Positions 8,200 through 16,212 of a DNA stretch of 59,814 nt are shown here, piece after piece. A program made the translations under genes and the position numbers. Under the pieces are notes generated by a model. It made no database searches and was not told the DNA's origin. It saw nothing but the letters and a program-made list of their open reading frames with translations. Source of the DNA: Kitasatospora phosalacinea. Lineage in GTDB: Bacteria; Actinomycetota; Actinomycetes; Streptomycetales; Streptomycetaceae. The first letter of the stretch is position 1, and each line of letters opens with the position of its first letter. The DNA lies in contig NZ_JNYE01000037.1 in the NCBI RefSeq assembly GCF_000717185.1, positions 1 to 59,814 on the forward strand. Direction: 5' to 3'.

Positions 8200-9012
8200 A
8201 TGAGCATGCACCGGATCGGGAAGCCCGCGGGCCGGGGAACGGCCCCGGCGGCCGACGGCGCCATACGCGCGCCGCGGGCGCCCACCCTGATCACCTCGGT
8301 CCAGCGCGCCCTGCGCCTGCTGGAGGCGGTCGGCTCGCACGTCCACGGCGCCACCGCCAAGCAGCTCGCCCGCTCCGCCGGGCTCCCCCTCGGCACCACC
8401 TACCACCTGCTGCGCACCCTCACCCACGAGGGCTACCTGCGGCGTGAGGGCGGCCGGTTCTACTACGGCGCCTCGGTCGACGGGATCAGCCGCGCCGACA
8501 CCCGGCAGTCCGAGCACGTCGACCTGCGCGGCCGGATGGAGGAGCTGCGCGACGAGCTCGGCGCCGCCGTCTACTACGCGGTCTACCAGGAGGGCGAGGT
8601 GCGGATGGTCGACGTGGTCTCCGGCCCCGCGCAGCCGCAGGTCGAGGAGTGGGCCGACTTCCGGTCCACCGCGCACGCGCACGCCATCGGGCTCTGCCTG
8701 CTCTCCCAGCTCGGCACCGAGGAGCAGCTCGACCACCTCTCCCGCCACCGCCCCGCCGCCCTCACCCCGTCCACCTCGGGGGACGTCCGGGCGGTGCTGC
8801 GCCGGCTGGAGCGGGCCCGCCCGACCATGCCGGTGCTGGAGCGCCAGGAGTACGCCCTCGGCACGGTCTGCGCGGCCGTCCCGATCACCGTCGGCTCGGT
8901 GGTCGCCACCATGGCCATCTCGCTCCCGCTGGAGCAGGCCGACCGGCTCGGCCCCGCCGCGGCCCGGCTGCGCTCGCTGGTCGGCGCGATGTTCCCGGCG
9001 TTCGTCCGGTGA
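8200..9012 (+). CDS. ssgR: IclR-family activator of ssgA (SsgR)
   Basis: An IclR-type regulator of 270 aa. The N-terminal winged HTH (about residues 25-85) includes TSVQRALRLLEAVGSHVHG and the recognition region GLPLGTTYHLLRTLTHEGYL. The C-terminal effector domain (about 95-265) includes VYYAVYQEGEVRMVDVVSG and VCAAVPITV. Identification as SsgR rests on the ssgA-type gene that follows; in Streptomyces SsgR is the activator required for ssgA transcription at sporulation. Starts at 8194, 8200 and 8206 are all possible. The ATG at 8200 is chosen because a GGGGGATGGGG tract precedes it. Confidence 0.85.
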   Translation: MSMHRIGKPAGRGTAPAADGAIRAPRAPTLITSVQRALRLLEAVGSHVHGATAKQLARSAGLPLGTTYHLLRTLTHEGYLRREGGRFYYGASVDGISRADTRQSEHVDLRGRMEELRDELGAAVYYAVYQEGEVRMVDVVSGPAQPQVEEWADFRSTAHAHAIGLCLLSQLGTEEQLDHLSRHRPAALTPSTSGDVRAVLRRLERARPTMPVLERQEYALGTVCAAVPITVGSVVATMAISLPLEQADRLGPAAARLRSLVGAMFPAFVR

Positions 9013-9359
9013 GGGGCCCGGACGGCGAGCGGGCGGGGAGGGGGTCCGGGCGGGAGGGGGTCCGGGCGGGGAGGTGGCGGCGGAGTGCTCCCGTGCGGTG
9101 ATTCCGTGTCGTGTTCGTTCACCATTTGAAAAAGCGAACCTTGTCGGCATCGCTGGCAAACGTGGACGATGAGGTTCGAACGGGGAATCAGGGGACAAAG
9201 GCCCACAGAAGCAGCCACCCGTCCGCAGGTACCCGCACGACCTGACGGGCCAGCCCCACCGGGGTGCCGTTCCAGCACAGCGAACAAGATCGAACCGATA
9301 TGCCCGCCCACCGCTCGACCCTCGGCGCACCGGGCGGGCAGAACGAGAGGTACTGGCGC
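9013..9359 (+). promoter_or_regulatory. Leader and promoter region of ssgA
   Basis: These 347 bp between ssgR and ssgA begin with a 16-17 bp G-rich direct repeat (GGGAGGGGGTCCGGGC, twice, about 9037-9068). An AT-richer segment follows at 9095-9160 (ACCATTTGAAAAAGCGAACC). This is the likely promoter and SsgR target, inferred from the known control of ssgA by SsgR. No gene is seen. Confidence 0.5.
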
Positions 9360-9788
9360 ATGCACAGCACGGTCCAAGCCCAGACGGCGATGCACCTCGT
9401 GGTGTCGAGCGAGCTCTCCTTCCGCATCGCGGTCGACCTGGACTACGACGGTGACGACCCGTTCGCCGTCCGCCTCACCTTCCACCTGCCCGGTGACGAG
9501 CCCGTGGCCTGGGTCTTCGCCCGCGAGCTCCTGGTCGACGGGATCAGCCGCCCCACCGGCGAGGGCGACGTGCACATCCACCCCGTCGGCGACGACCTCG
9601 CCGAGGTCTGCCTGGTGCTGCGCTCCCCCGAGGGCGACGCCCTGATGCGCGCGGCCGCACCGCCGCTGCTGGCCTTCCTGGCCCGCACCGACCGGCTGGT
9701 GCCGATGGGCCAGGAGCTGTCCGGCGGGGAGCTGGACGAGGAGCTCGCCTCGATCCTCTCCACCACCGGGCACGAGAACGCGGGCTGA
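9360..9788 (+). CDS. ssgA: SsgA-like sporulation and cell division regulator
   Basis: A 142-aa member of the SALP family found only in morphologically complex actinomycetes; SsgA marks sites of branching and septation and helps position SsgB/FtsZ. Family segments are clear: MHLVVSSELSFRIAVDLDYD, RLTFHLPGDEPVAWVFAREL, LVDGISRPTGEGDVHI and FLARTDRLVPMGQE. The C-terminus ELASILSTTGHENAG has the short SsgA-type tail. The ATG at 9360 follows a GAGAGG ribosome site. Assignment as SsgA rather than another SALP rests on the adjacent SsgR gene. Confidence 0.9.
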   Translation: MHSTVQAQTAMHLVVSSELSFRIAVDLDYDGDDPFAVRLTFHLPGDEPVAWVFARELLVDGISRPTGEGDVHIHPVGDDLAEVCLVLRSPEGDALMRAAAPPLLAFLARTDRLVPMGQELSGGELDEELASILSTTGHENAG

Positions 9789-9809
9789 CCCCGGGTGCGT
9801 TCCGGGGTC
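9787..9809. terminator. Hairpin at the end of ssgA
   Basis: An 8-bp perfect stem GACCCCGG/CCGGGGTC with a 7-nt loop overlaps the ssgA stop codon. It lies between convergent genes, so it could act in both directions. There is no U-tract, as is common in this group. Confidence 0.5.
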
Positions 9810-9903
9810 GGCCCGCGTGACCGACCGGCCTTCCGACGGGTGCCGTCCGACGGGTGCCGCCCGGCGGCCGCGCCGTCGGTCGCGCCGTCGGTCGGTCGGC
9901 CGG

Positions 9904-10284
9904 TCAGTCGTCGCCGAAGGCGAGGTTGAGGCCCCAGGACACCAGGCTGATGATCAGCGCGCCGAGCAGCGCCGACCAGAAGCCGTCCACGTGGAAGTCC
10001 AGGTCCAGCTTGTCCGCGGCCCAGGAGGTCAGCCACAGCATCAGGGCGTTGATCACGAAGGTGACCAGCCCCAGGGTGAGGATGAACAGCGGTAGCGAGA
10101 ACAGCTTCACCAGCGGCTTGATCAGGAAGTTGATCACGCCGAAGACCAGGGCGACGCCGACCACGGTGAGCGTCTTGTGCTGCCAGTCGTCGTTGTCCCC
10201 CGTGAGCGTGATCCCGGTGACGATCCAGGCGGCGACCCAGATCGCCGCCGCGTTGATGAGCGTTTTGATCACGAAATTCTTCAT
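9904..10284 (-). CDS. Phage-holin-family (YvlD-like) small membrane protein
   Basis: A 126-aa integral membrane protein with four predicted segments: near the N-terminus (KTLINAAAIWVAAWIVTGIT), a second around TVVGVALVFGVINFLIKPLV, a third around LPLFILTLGLVTFVINALML, and a last around FWSALLGALIISLVSWGLNL. The NFLIKPLVK...LPLFILTLGL pattern is the signature of the small family labelled phage holin family 4/YvlD, whose role in bacteria is not established. It starts at the ATG at 10284. The gene is convergent with ssgA and divergent from the cupin gene. Confidence 0.8.
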   Translation of the reverse strand: MKNFVIKTLINAAAIWVAAWIVTGITLTGDNDDWQHKTLTVVGVALVFGVINFLIKPLVKLFSLPLFILTLGLVTFVINALMLWLTSWAADKLDLDFHVDGFWSALLGALIISLVSWGLNLAFGDD

Positions 10285-10380
10285 GCTGCGGATGGTGGCA
10301 GGCCCGGACGGGTGCGCGGAAGCTCTCCGGGGCGGTGTTGTTGAATGGGGCCCGACCCGGGAGAGGAGCCGAGGCCCCCG

Positions 10381-10698
10381 ATGAAGCTGTTCCGGCTGGA
10401 CGAACTCGACGCCGAGCGCGCCGCGGGCGACGGCGCGTACCTGCGCTTCCTGAAGCAGCCGACGATGTCCGCCGGGCTGTACGCGCTCTCCCCCGGCGAC
10501 ACCGACCCGCAGGCCCCGCACGCCCAGGACGAGATCTACCTCGTGGTCAGCGGCCGGGCCGAGCTCACCGTCGGCCGGGAGACCGCCACGGTCGGGCGCG
10601 GCAGCGTGGTGTTCGTCCCCGCCGGGACGGAGCACCGCTTCCACCACATCACCGAGGAACTGCGGGTGCTCGTGGTCTTCTCCCCGCCGGAGGACTGA
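10381..10698 (+). CDS. Cupin domain-containing protein
   Basis: A 105-aa single-domain cupin. The first metal motif appears as PHAQDEIYLVVSGRAELTVG and the second as VFVPAGTEHRFHHI. These supply His, Glu and His ligands for a divalent metal. Such small cupins are dioxygenases, isomerases or binding proteins, and the substrate cannot be read. The TenA gene follows after 37 bp on the same strand, so co-transcription is likely and a link to thiamine breakdown products is possible. It starts with ATG. Confidence 0.85.
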   Translation: MKLFRLDELDAERAAGDGAYLRFLKQPTMSAGLYALSPGDTDPQAPHAQDEIYLVVSGRAELTVGRETATVGRGSVVFVPAGTEHRFHHITEELRVLVVFSPPED

Positions 10699-10735
10699 CC
10701 GTGCCGAGGCCGCACCCGCGCAGGAGGACGAACCC

Positions 10736-11392
10736 GTGAAGCTCACCGACGAACTGTGGGCGGCCGCCGAGCCGACCTACCGCCGGATCCTCGACCACCC
10801 CTTCCTGCTCGGCCTCGCCGACGGCACCCTCCCGCGCGCCGCGTTCCGGCACTTCGTCGTCCAGGACTCCCACTACCTGCGCGACTACGCCCGGGCGCTG
10901 GCCGTCTGCGCCGCCAAGGCCCCCGGCGAGGACGAGGTGCTGGCTTTCTGCAACGACGCGGTCGGCGCGATCGCCGCCGAGCAGGAGATGCACGGCGAGT
11001 TCACGGCCGCCCTCGGCGGCGCTGCCGACGGCGACGAGGTGGTGCTGCCCACCACCCGCGCCTACACCTCCTACCTGCTGGCCACCGCGTACGGCGGCTC
11101 CTTCGCCGAGGCGCTCGGCGCCGTCCTGCCCTGCTACTGGATCTACGCCCGGGTCGGCGAGGAGCTGGCCCGCCGCTCCTCCCCCGAACCGCTCTACGCC
11201 AAGTGGATCGCCGCCTACGGGGACGAGGGCTTCCAGAGCGTGGTGCGCCGCGTCCTGGACCTCACCGACCGGATCGGCGAGGAGCTGTCCGCGGCCGAAC
11301 GGCGGCGCGTGGTCGAGCACTTCACCACCACCTCGCGCTACGAGTGGATGTTCTGGGACGCCGCCTGGCGCGGCGAGACCTGGCCGGTCTGA
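10736..11392 (+). CDS. tenA: TenA family thiaminase II / aminopyrimidine aminohydrolase
   Basis: A 218-aa cytosolic enzyme that hydrolyses aminopyrimidine products of thiamine breakdown, salvaging HMP. The expected active-site residues are present: D44 in FVVQDSHYL, the nucleophile C133 in LPCYWIY, and E203 in SRYEWMFWD. The length matches the family. The GTG start at 10736 has AGGAGG 8 bp upstream. HMP made by thiC (19.5 kb) enters the same branch of the pathway. I see no TPP riboswitch in front of this gene, so it is probably not under the same control as thiC. Confidence 0.92.
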   Translation: MKLTDELWAAAEPTYRRILDHPFLLGLADGTLPRAAFRHFVVQDSHYLRDYARALAVCAAKAPGEDEVLAFCNDAVGAIAAEQEMHGEFTAALGGAADGDEVVLPTTRAYTSYLLATAYGGSFAEALGAVLPCYWIYARVGEELARRSSPEPLYAKWIAAYGDEGFQSVVRRVLDLTDRIGEELSAAERRRVVEHFTTTSRYEWMFWDAAWRGETWPV

Positions 11393-11558
11393 GGGTTCCC
11401 CCGGGGGCGGGGTCAGGGTGCGGATCTCCGGGTTCTCTCCGGGCCGCACCCCCTCGATTTCGGCTCCCGGCCCCGCCTACGATCGAAGTGTCGAGATCGA
11501 GGGAGCGGGAACGCAGCCGGAACCACCGGCACCGACCCCGGGAGGAGAAGGTACGGAC

Positions 11559-11759
11559 ATGGCCGAGCTCTGGAAGTCGCTGCCCTCGTGGGTGCGCAAC
11601 ATCGTGGTGCCGATCCTGCTGCTGGTGATCGCCTGGAAGGTCCTCTGGACCGTCGTCGGCGTGATCGCGGGCATCGTCGGGTTCGCGATCAACGTGCTGG
11701 TGCTGGTCGGCATCGCCGCGGTCGTGGTGATCCTGCTCAAGAAGGCCGCCAAGAACTAG
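11559..11759 (+). CDS. Small hydrophobic membrane protein (DUF5326-like)
   Basis: A 66-aa protein with two tightly packed hydrophobic segments (NIVVPILLLVIAWKVLWTVV, then FAINVLVLVGIAAVVVILL) and a short basic tail KKAAKN. It resembles small actinobacterial DUF5326 proteins; this is from memory. A GGAGGAGAAGG ribosome site precedes the ATG at 11559. Its TAG stop shares bases with the TAG stop of the convergent reductase gene (CTAG at 11756-11759), so the two transcripts must overlap. Function is unknown. Confidence 0.7.
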   Translation: MAELWKSLPSWVRNIVVPILLLVIAWKVLWTVVGVIAGIVGFAINVLVLVGIAAVVVILLKKAAKN

Positions 11760-12655
11760 CGACCGCCGCGGGCCAGGCCCGCCAGGTAGTCGTCGAGGTC
11801 CCGGCCCGGGGTGAAGCCCCGGGACCGGGACTTCCGCGTGTCCAGCACCACCCGGTGCGCCAACTGGTCCAGCGCGTACGCGGTGAGGTGCGGCCGGCGG
11901 CCCACCGCGAGGGCCGCCAGCCGCGGCGGGACGTGCAGCAGCCGGGCCCGCCTCCCGTGCGCGGCGAGGACGGCGCGCAGCGCGGCGTCCCGGGCGTACG
12001 GGGCGCGGTCGGCGAGGTTGTACGCCCCCGGCGGCCAGGCGTGCGCCCGCAGGCAGGCCTCGGCGAGGTTCTCCACCGCGGTCAGGCTCAGCTCCACGTC
12101 CCCGCCCGGCAGCGGCAGCACCCCGCACCGGACGGCCGCGAGCAGCCGCGGCACCAGGTGCGGGTCCCCCGGTCCGTACACCGCGCGCGGGCGCAGCACC
12201 ACGGCGCCCGCGGCCAGCGCGAGCGCGTCCGCGCGGGCCTTCGTCCGGCCGTACGCGTTCAGGTGGCCGCCGGTGGTGGGGTGGTCCTCCGTCACCGAGG
12301 AGCGGTCCGGGCGCGGGTCGTAGACGCTCGCGCTGCTCACGAACACGAAGGGCCGGTCGGCGGCGGCCGCCAGCAGGCGTTCGGTCGCCACCACGTTCAC
12401 CAGGTGCTGGGTCCGCTCCGCGGGCGAACCGGGCGGGTGGTCGCCGACGGCGGCGGCGCAGTGCACCACGAGGTCCGCGGCGCGGACCTCCGGCGGGACG
12501 GCGGCGGGGACGGCGGCGTCCCAGGGGACGTGCGTGCCGTGGCGGGGCGGGCGGCGGCCGAGCGCGAGGACGCGGTGGCCGCGGGCGGTGGCGAGGGCGG
12601 CGAGGTGGGAGCCGCAGAAGCCGGTGGCACCGGTCAGGGCGAGGGTCAGGGGCAC
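11756..12655 (-). CDS. NAD-dependent epimerase/dehydratase, OleD-like (3-beta-HSD type)
   Basis: A 299-aa extended short-chain dehydrogenase. The Rossmann motif TGATGFCGSHLA is at residues 8-19. The catalytic pair is YGRTK near residue 140, after VFVSSASVYDP. The C-terminal half contains SLTAVENLAEACLRA, typical of the 3-beta-HSD/OleD group. By analogy with olefin and lipstatin pathways it would reduce the 2-alkyl-3-keto acid made by the OleA-like enzyme to a 3-hydroxy acid. The GTG start lies 10 bp inside the P450 gene, so the two are coupled. It is the last gene of the minus-strand cluster. A sugar epimerase is the main alternative. Confidence 0.75.
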   Translation of the reverse strand: MPLTLALTGATGFCGSHLAALATARGHRVLALGRRPPRHGTHVPWDAAVPAAVPPEVRAADLVVHCAAAVGDHPPGSPAERTQHLVNVVATERLLAAAADRPFVFVSSASVYDPRPDRSSVTEDHPTTGGHLNAYGRTKARADALALAAGAVVLRPRAVYGPGDPHLVPRLLAAVRCGVLPLPGGDVELSLTAVENLAEACLRAHAWPPGAYNLADRAPYARDAALRAVLAAHGRRARLLHVPPRLAALAVGRRPHLTAYALDQLAHRVVLDTRKSRSRGFTPGRDLDDYLAGLARGGR

Positions 12656-13740
12656 GACGGGAGCCTTCCGGCGGGAACGGGGCCCGGGGCCGGTGTGCGC
12701 TCCGGCCCCCCGACGAGGATGCAGGTGCGGTAGGAGGGGAGGGCGCTGGCGGCGGCGGGGGCGGTGCGGAGGGCGCGGGGGCGGTGCGGGGCCAGGGTGC
12801 CGAGGAGCAGCGCGAGTTGGGCCCGGGCGAGGGCCGCGCCGGGGCAGCTGTGGGGGCCCAGGCCGAAGGGGGCGCGGGTGGCGTGGGGGTGGGTGGGGGC
12901 GTCGTGCTGGGACTGGGCGGCGTGGCGGGCGACCAGCAGCAGGCGGTCGCCGCGGCGGACGCGGTGGCTGAGGACGGTCGCGTCGGCGGCCGCGGCGCGC
13001 GGGAGGACGGGGGAGGCCGCGGTGCGGCGGAGCAGCTCCGCGGCGAGGGCCGGGGCGTCCTGGCGGGCGCGGTCCCAGAGGCGGTCGCGGGCGCACCAGG
13101 CGGCGGCCCGGGGCAGCGCGGCGAGGGTGGTGTTGACCGCGGCGACGGCGAGCATCGCGTCCCGCGGGTCGGGCAGCAGCGCCTGCAGCCGCTCGGCGGC
13201 CCGGCGGGCGCGGCGGGCGCTGCCCGGGCGGGGTAGCAGGGCGGGCAGGTGGGCGCGGGCGGTGGCGGCGGCGGCCCGTTCCGCGGCCAGGGCGAGGCGG
13301 ACGGGGTCGGCGTCGCTGCCGGTGAGCGCCGCGGCGGTCGCGCCGGCCAGTTCGCGGACGGCCGGGACGAGGTCGACGGGCGTGCTGAGGTCGCCCAGGT
13401 GCCGGTCGAGGATCCGCTGCCAGAGCGGCCGCAGCGCGGCCGCCCCCGCCGGGCCCAGCAGGTGCGCCACCTCGCGCCGGGCGGCCCGGTGTTCGGCGCC
13501 CTGCTGGTCGAAGAGCAGGCTGCCGCCGGTGAGGCGGGCGGCGGTGCCGCCGGTGGTGCGCGCGGCCGTCCGGTCGAGCGGGACGCGGGTGAGGACCTCG
13601 CGGTAGGCGTCCGGGTGGTGGACCAGCACGGTGCGGCCGAGCCGGAGCAGCGGCCGTCGCCTGGTCGCGGCGAGCAGGACGAACAGCAGCGGGTGGCTGC
13701 GCAGGTAGACGCTGCGGTCGGACCGCCTGGCGCGGGTCAA
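12646..13740 (-). CDS. Cytochrome P450
   Basis: A 364-aa haem monooxygenase, short for the family. The haem-thiolate loop is FGLGPHSCPGAALARAQL with the cysteine at residue 299. The K-helix ExxR and I-helix acid-Thr pair are not clear, and the central part is unusually rich in Ala and Arg, so it is a divergent member. The only usable start is the TTG at 13740, which has GGAGG 4 bp upstream inside a short direct repeat. The gene lies between the AMP ligase and reductase genes and overlaps the latter, which implies a tailoring oxidation of the cluster product. Its redox partners are not in the window. Confidence 0.8.
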   Translation of the reverse strand: MTRARRSDRSVYLRSHPLLFVLLAATRRRPLLRLGRTVLVHHPDAYREVLTRVPLDRTAARTTGGTAARLTGGSLLFDQQGAEHRAARREVAHLLGPAGAAALRPLWQRILDRHLGDLSTPVDLVPAVRELAGATAAALTGSDADPVRLALAAERAAAATARAHLPALLPRPGSARRARRAAERLQALLPDPRDAMLAVAAVNTTLAALPRAAAWCARDRLWDRARQDAPALAAELLRRTAASPVLPRAAAADATVLSHRVRRGDRLLLVARHAAQSQHDAPTHPHATRAPFGLGPHSCPGAALARAQLALLLGTLAPHRPRALRTAPAAASALPSYRTCILVGGPERTPAPGPVPAGRLPSCP

Positions 13741-13822
13741 CGGGCCTCCGGGGTACGGGGGTTGGTGGGCGGCGGGGTGTGGTCGGGCTGCTGCCTGCTG
13801 CGGGTCAACGGGCTTCCGGGGC
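13731..13822 (-). repeat. 68-bp-offset direct repeat forming a stop and a start
   Basis: On the minus strand the word CCGGARGCCCGTTGACCCG occurs twice, 68 bp apart. In the upstream copy (13801-13821) TGA is the stop of the AMP ligase. In the downstream copy (13733-13753) the same TTGA provides the TTG start of the P450 and the GGAGG ribosome site. The 60 bp between hold no gene. This looks like a small tandem duplication that created the second initiation region. Confidence 0.65.
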
Positions 13823-15280
13823 GGGGGAGTCGGCGAGCCGGGCGGCGCAGTAGCGGGCGGCGGCCGGGCGGTCGGGTTTGCGGGAGCGGCCGGTCAGCGG
13901 GACGGGGCCCAGGAGCAGGGCGTCGGGGCGGGCGGTGCCCATCCGGGCCAGCGGGGCGTGCAGGGCGGTGCGCAGGCGGCGCGGGTCGGCGCCCGGGCGG
14001 GGCTGCACCAGGGCGACCAGCCGCTCGTCGCCGTCCGGGGCGGGGACGCCCACCAGGACGGCCAGTTCGACGTCCGGCAGGTGCAGGGAGGGCTCGTACA
14101 GGCCCGGGTAGATGTTCTCGGCGCGGCGCAGCACCATGTCCTTGAGGCGCCCGGCCAGCACGATCCGCCCGTCCGGGTCGAGGCGGGCCCGGTCGCCGGT
14201 GCGCACCCACCGGTCCGGGGCCTCGCCGAGGTAGCGGTCGCGGGCGGCCGGGGCGGTGAGGAGCAGTTCGCCGTCCGCGCCGAGCCGGGTGCGGACGCCC
14301 GGCAGCGGGTGGCCCAGCAGGTCGCCCGGGCCGTCGTGGGCGCTCTTGTCGCGCTCCTCGACGGCCGCGGCCGGGAACAGCTCGGTCAGCGCGTACACCC
14401 CCCAGGCCTCGCTCGCGCCCGCCTGCTTCGCCCGGCGCAGCAGCGCGGCGTCGGCGGGTGCGGACCCCGTCCAGACCCGGCCGGTGAGCCTGGTCAGCGG
14501 GCGGAGCTGCGGCGGCGTCAGGTAGGTCTCGTCCGGGACGAGCCGGTCGACCTGGCGCTGCAGCACGGCGGGGCGGCGGGCCGGCAGCGCGACGGTCGCC
14601 CCCGCGGCCAGCGCCGGGACCAGCACGAACGTCGTCCCGCCCAGCACCGTCCGCCCCGGCCGGGGCCGCACCAGCGCGTCGACCGCCCGCATCCCGGCGG
14701 CCAGCGAGGCCCGCGAGTGCACCACCGCGCGCGGCGCGGACGTCGTGCCCGAGGTGAACACCACCACCGCGTCGCCGTCGCCCTCGTACGGGGCCGGGGC
14801 GGGCGCGGCGTGCTCGGCCAGCGGGCGGGCGCACCACGGGTGGCGGGGGCCGACGGTGGCCACCGGGCCGAGGGTCCGCAGCGGCGGCAGCTCCAGGTCC
14901 GCGCGGCGGGCCAGCGGGCGGGCCCACCCGGCGACGGCCTGCGCGGCGGAGTCGGCCAGGACCAGCGCGGGCGGGGCCAGCGCCAGCCGCGCCCGCAGCA
15001 CCTCCGGCCCGGCCCCCGGGTCGAGCACGGCGCTGCGCAGGCCCAGCCGGTGCGCCGCCAGCAGCACGGCGAGGGCCCGCGGGCCCGGCCGCACCGCGAC
15101 CCCCAGGGTGTCGCCCGGGCGCAGGCCGTGCGCGTGGTGCAGTGCGGCGGCGTAGCGCTCGGCGAGGGCGGCGAGGTCGCCGCAGCGGGCGAGGACGCGG
15201 GGGACGCCGCGGCGGGTGGTGCCGAGGAGGGCGGGCCGCGAGGCGCCCTCGTGCAGGGTGCGGGCGAGCTGGTCGAGCAC
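13805..15280 (-). CDS. AMP-dependent synthetase/ligase, OleC-like
   Basis: A 491-aa member of the acyl-AMP (ANL) superfamily. The phosphate loop is FTSGTTSAPRAVVHS (about residue 175), the A5-like segment is WGVYALTE, the A7-A8 region is YLGEAPDRWVRTGDRARLDP with AGRLKDM, and the A10 region is PLTGRSRKPDR with the catalytic lysine. OleC enzymes of this fold close 2-alkyl-3-hydroxy acids to beta-lactones, and the neighbours make that reaction plausible. A free fatty-acid activating enzyme is the alternative. The GTG at 15280 follows a GAAAGGA ribosome site. A 26-bp inverted repeat lies upstream. Confidence 0.8.
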   Translation of the reverse strand: MLDQLARTLHEGASRPALLGTTRRGVPRVLARCGDLAALAERYAAALHHAHGLRPGDTLGVAVRPGPRALAVLLAAHRLGLRSAVLDPGAGPEVLRARLALAPPALVLADSAAQAVAGWARPLARRADLELPPLRTLGPVATVGPRHPWCARPLAEHAAPAPAPYEGDGDAVVVFTSGTTSAPRAVVHSRASLAAGMRAVDALVRPRPGRTVLGGTTFVLVPALAAGATVALPARRPAVLQRQVDRLVPDETYLTPPQLRPLTRLTGRVWTGSAPADAALLRRAKQAGASEAWGVYALTELFPAAAVEERDKSAHDGPGDLLGHPLPGVRTRLGADGELLLTAPAARDRYLGEAPDRWVRTGDRARLDPDGRIVLAGRLKDMVLRRAENIYPGLYEPSLHLPDVELAVLVGVPAPDGDERLVALVQPRPGADPRRLRTALHAPLARMGTARPDALLLGPVPLTGRSRKPDRPAAARYCAARLADSPAPEAR

Positions 15281-15313
15281 GGGGGAGGTCCTTTCGGGCG
15301 GGTTCTCGGGGGC

Positions 15314-15453
15314 CGGGGAACGGCGGGCTCGGGGCTGCTGTTCCTGGCCCGAAGCAGCACGGACCTCCGGTGGGATCCGGCCTTCAGCAGCTCGGACTCG
15401 CCGTTCCCCGAGCCCCTGACGGGGCTCGCTGACGGGGCTCTCTGGCGGGGCTC
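15314..15453 (-). promoter_or_regulatory. Large stem-loop and triple repeat between the GT2 and AMP ligase genes
   Basis: The only sizeable gap in the cluster contains a long imperfect inverted repeat. Arms 15314-15340 (starting CGGGGAACGGCG) and 15385-15410 (ending CGCCGTTCCCCG) pair over about 26 bp with a 44-nt loop. Beside it a 13-bp unit, TGACGGGGCTC-like, is repeated three times (15413-15453). The structure may terminate or attenuate transcription into the AMP ligase and P450 genes, or hold a second promoter. It has no T-tract and no riboswitch consensus I recognise. Confidence 0.6.
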
Positions 15454-15456
15454 TGG

Positions 15457-16212
15457 TTACCTGATGTCGACGTCGCGGGTGCCCGGGCCGCGTTCGAGGT
15501 ACCAGCGGGCGGTGCCGCGCAGGCCGTAGGCGCGGATGCGGCGGGTGGAGTTCTGGACGACCATGTCGGGGCGGTGGACGATGGCGGTGGTGTGGCGGCG
15601 GATGCGGTTGATGAAGGTGCGGTCGGTGGGGGAGGGGCGGCGGGGCATGCCCTCGGTGGCGAGGTAGAGGGCGGCGGTGATGGCCATGTTGTTGCCCGCG
15701 TGCATGCGGTAGGGGGTGAGATAGCCGTGACGGCGGTGGTGGGCGGGGCGGATGCGGCCGAAGAGGGCGCCGAGGGCGACCAGGGTGCGGAAGACGGTGC
15801 GGCCGACGGGGCCGTGCTCGTCGCGGCGGGCGGTGACGCGTCCGCAGACCAGGCCGCCGCAGGCCCGCATGGCGGCGCGGGCGGCGCCGGTCCAGCCGGG
15901 TTCGGGGAGGCAGTCGGCGTCGGTGCGGGCGAGCAGGGTCGCGCCGCGGGCGATGGCGTGGCGGAAGCCGGTGTCGACGGCGCAGCCGACGCCCTTCTCG
16001 GGCTCGGTGATCAGGTGGACGGGGAAGGGCGCGGTGCGGGCGAAGGCGAGGACCCGGTCGCCGGTGGTGTCGGTGGAGCCGTTGTCGACGACGAGCAGGG
16101 TGAAGTCGCGGTCGTGCTGGGCGGCGAGGGCGCGCAGGGTGCCGTCGATGCGGGCGGCTTCCTGGTAGGCGGGCACGACGACCCACAGTTCGGTCGTCCG
16201 GGGCGGGGTCAC
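15457..16212 (-). CDS. Glycosyltransferase family 2
   Basis: A 251-aa GT-A fold glycosyltransferase with no membrane segment. The N-terminal nucleotide-sugar site is VVPAYQEAARIDGTLRAL with LLVVDNGSTD; the metal-binding DxD is in LARTDADCLPEPGW. The C-terminal half contains HAGNNMAITAALYLATEG, the acceptor-side motif of this family. The GTG at 16212 overlaps the ketosynthase stop by 4 bp, so the two are translationally coupled. A role in glycosylating the lipid product of the cluster is inferred from position; sugar and acceptor are unknown. Confidence 0.85.
   Translation of the reverse strand: MTPPRTTELWVVVPAYQEAARIDGTLRALAAQHDRDFTLLVVDNGSTDTTGDRVLAFARTAPFPVHLITEPEKGVGCAVDTGFRHAIARGATLLARTDADCLPEPGWTGAARAAMRACGGLVCGRVTARRDEHGPVGRTVFRTLVALGALFGRIRPAHHRRHGYLTPYRMHAGNNMAITAALYLATEGMPRRPSPTDRTFINRIRRHTTAIVHRPDMVVQNSTRRIRAYGLRGTARWYLERGPGTRDVDIR

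Noticed and set aside
10285..10380. TPP riboswitch for the cupin-tenA pair
   Set aside because: Neither CTGAGA nor the ACCTGA...TAATGCC box is present, in contrast to the clear element before thiC.
15314..15410. T-box or other riboswitch upstream of the AMP ligase
   Set aside because: The long inverted repeat has no T-box or other riboswitch consensus that I recognise.
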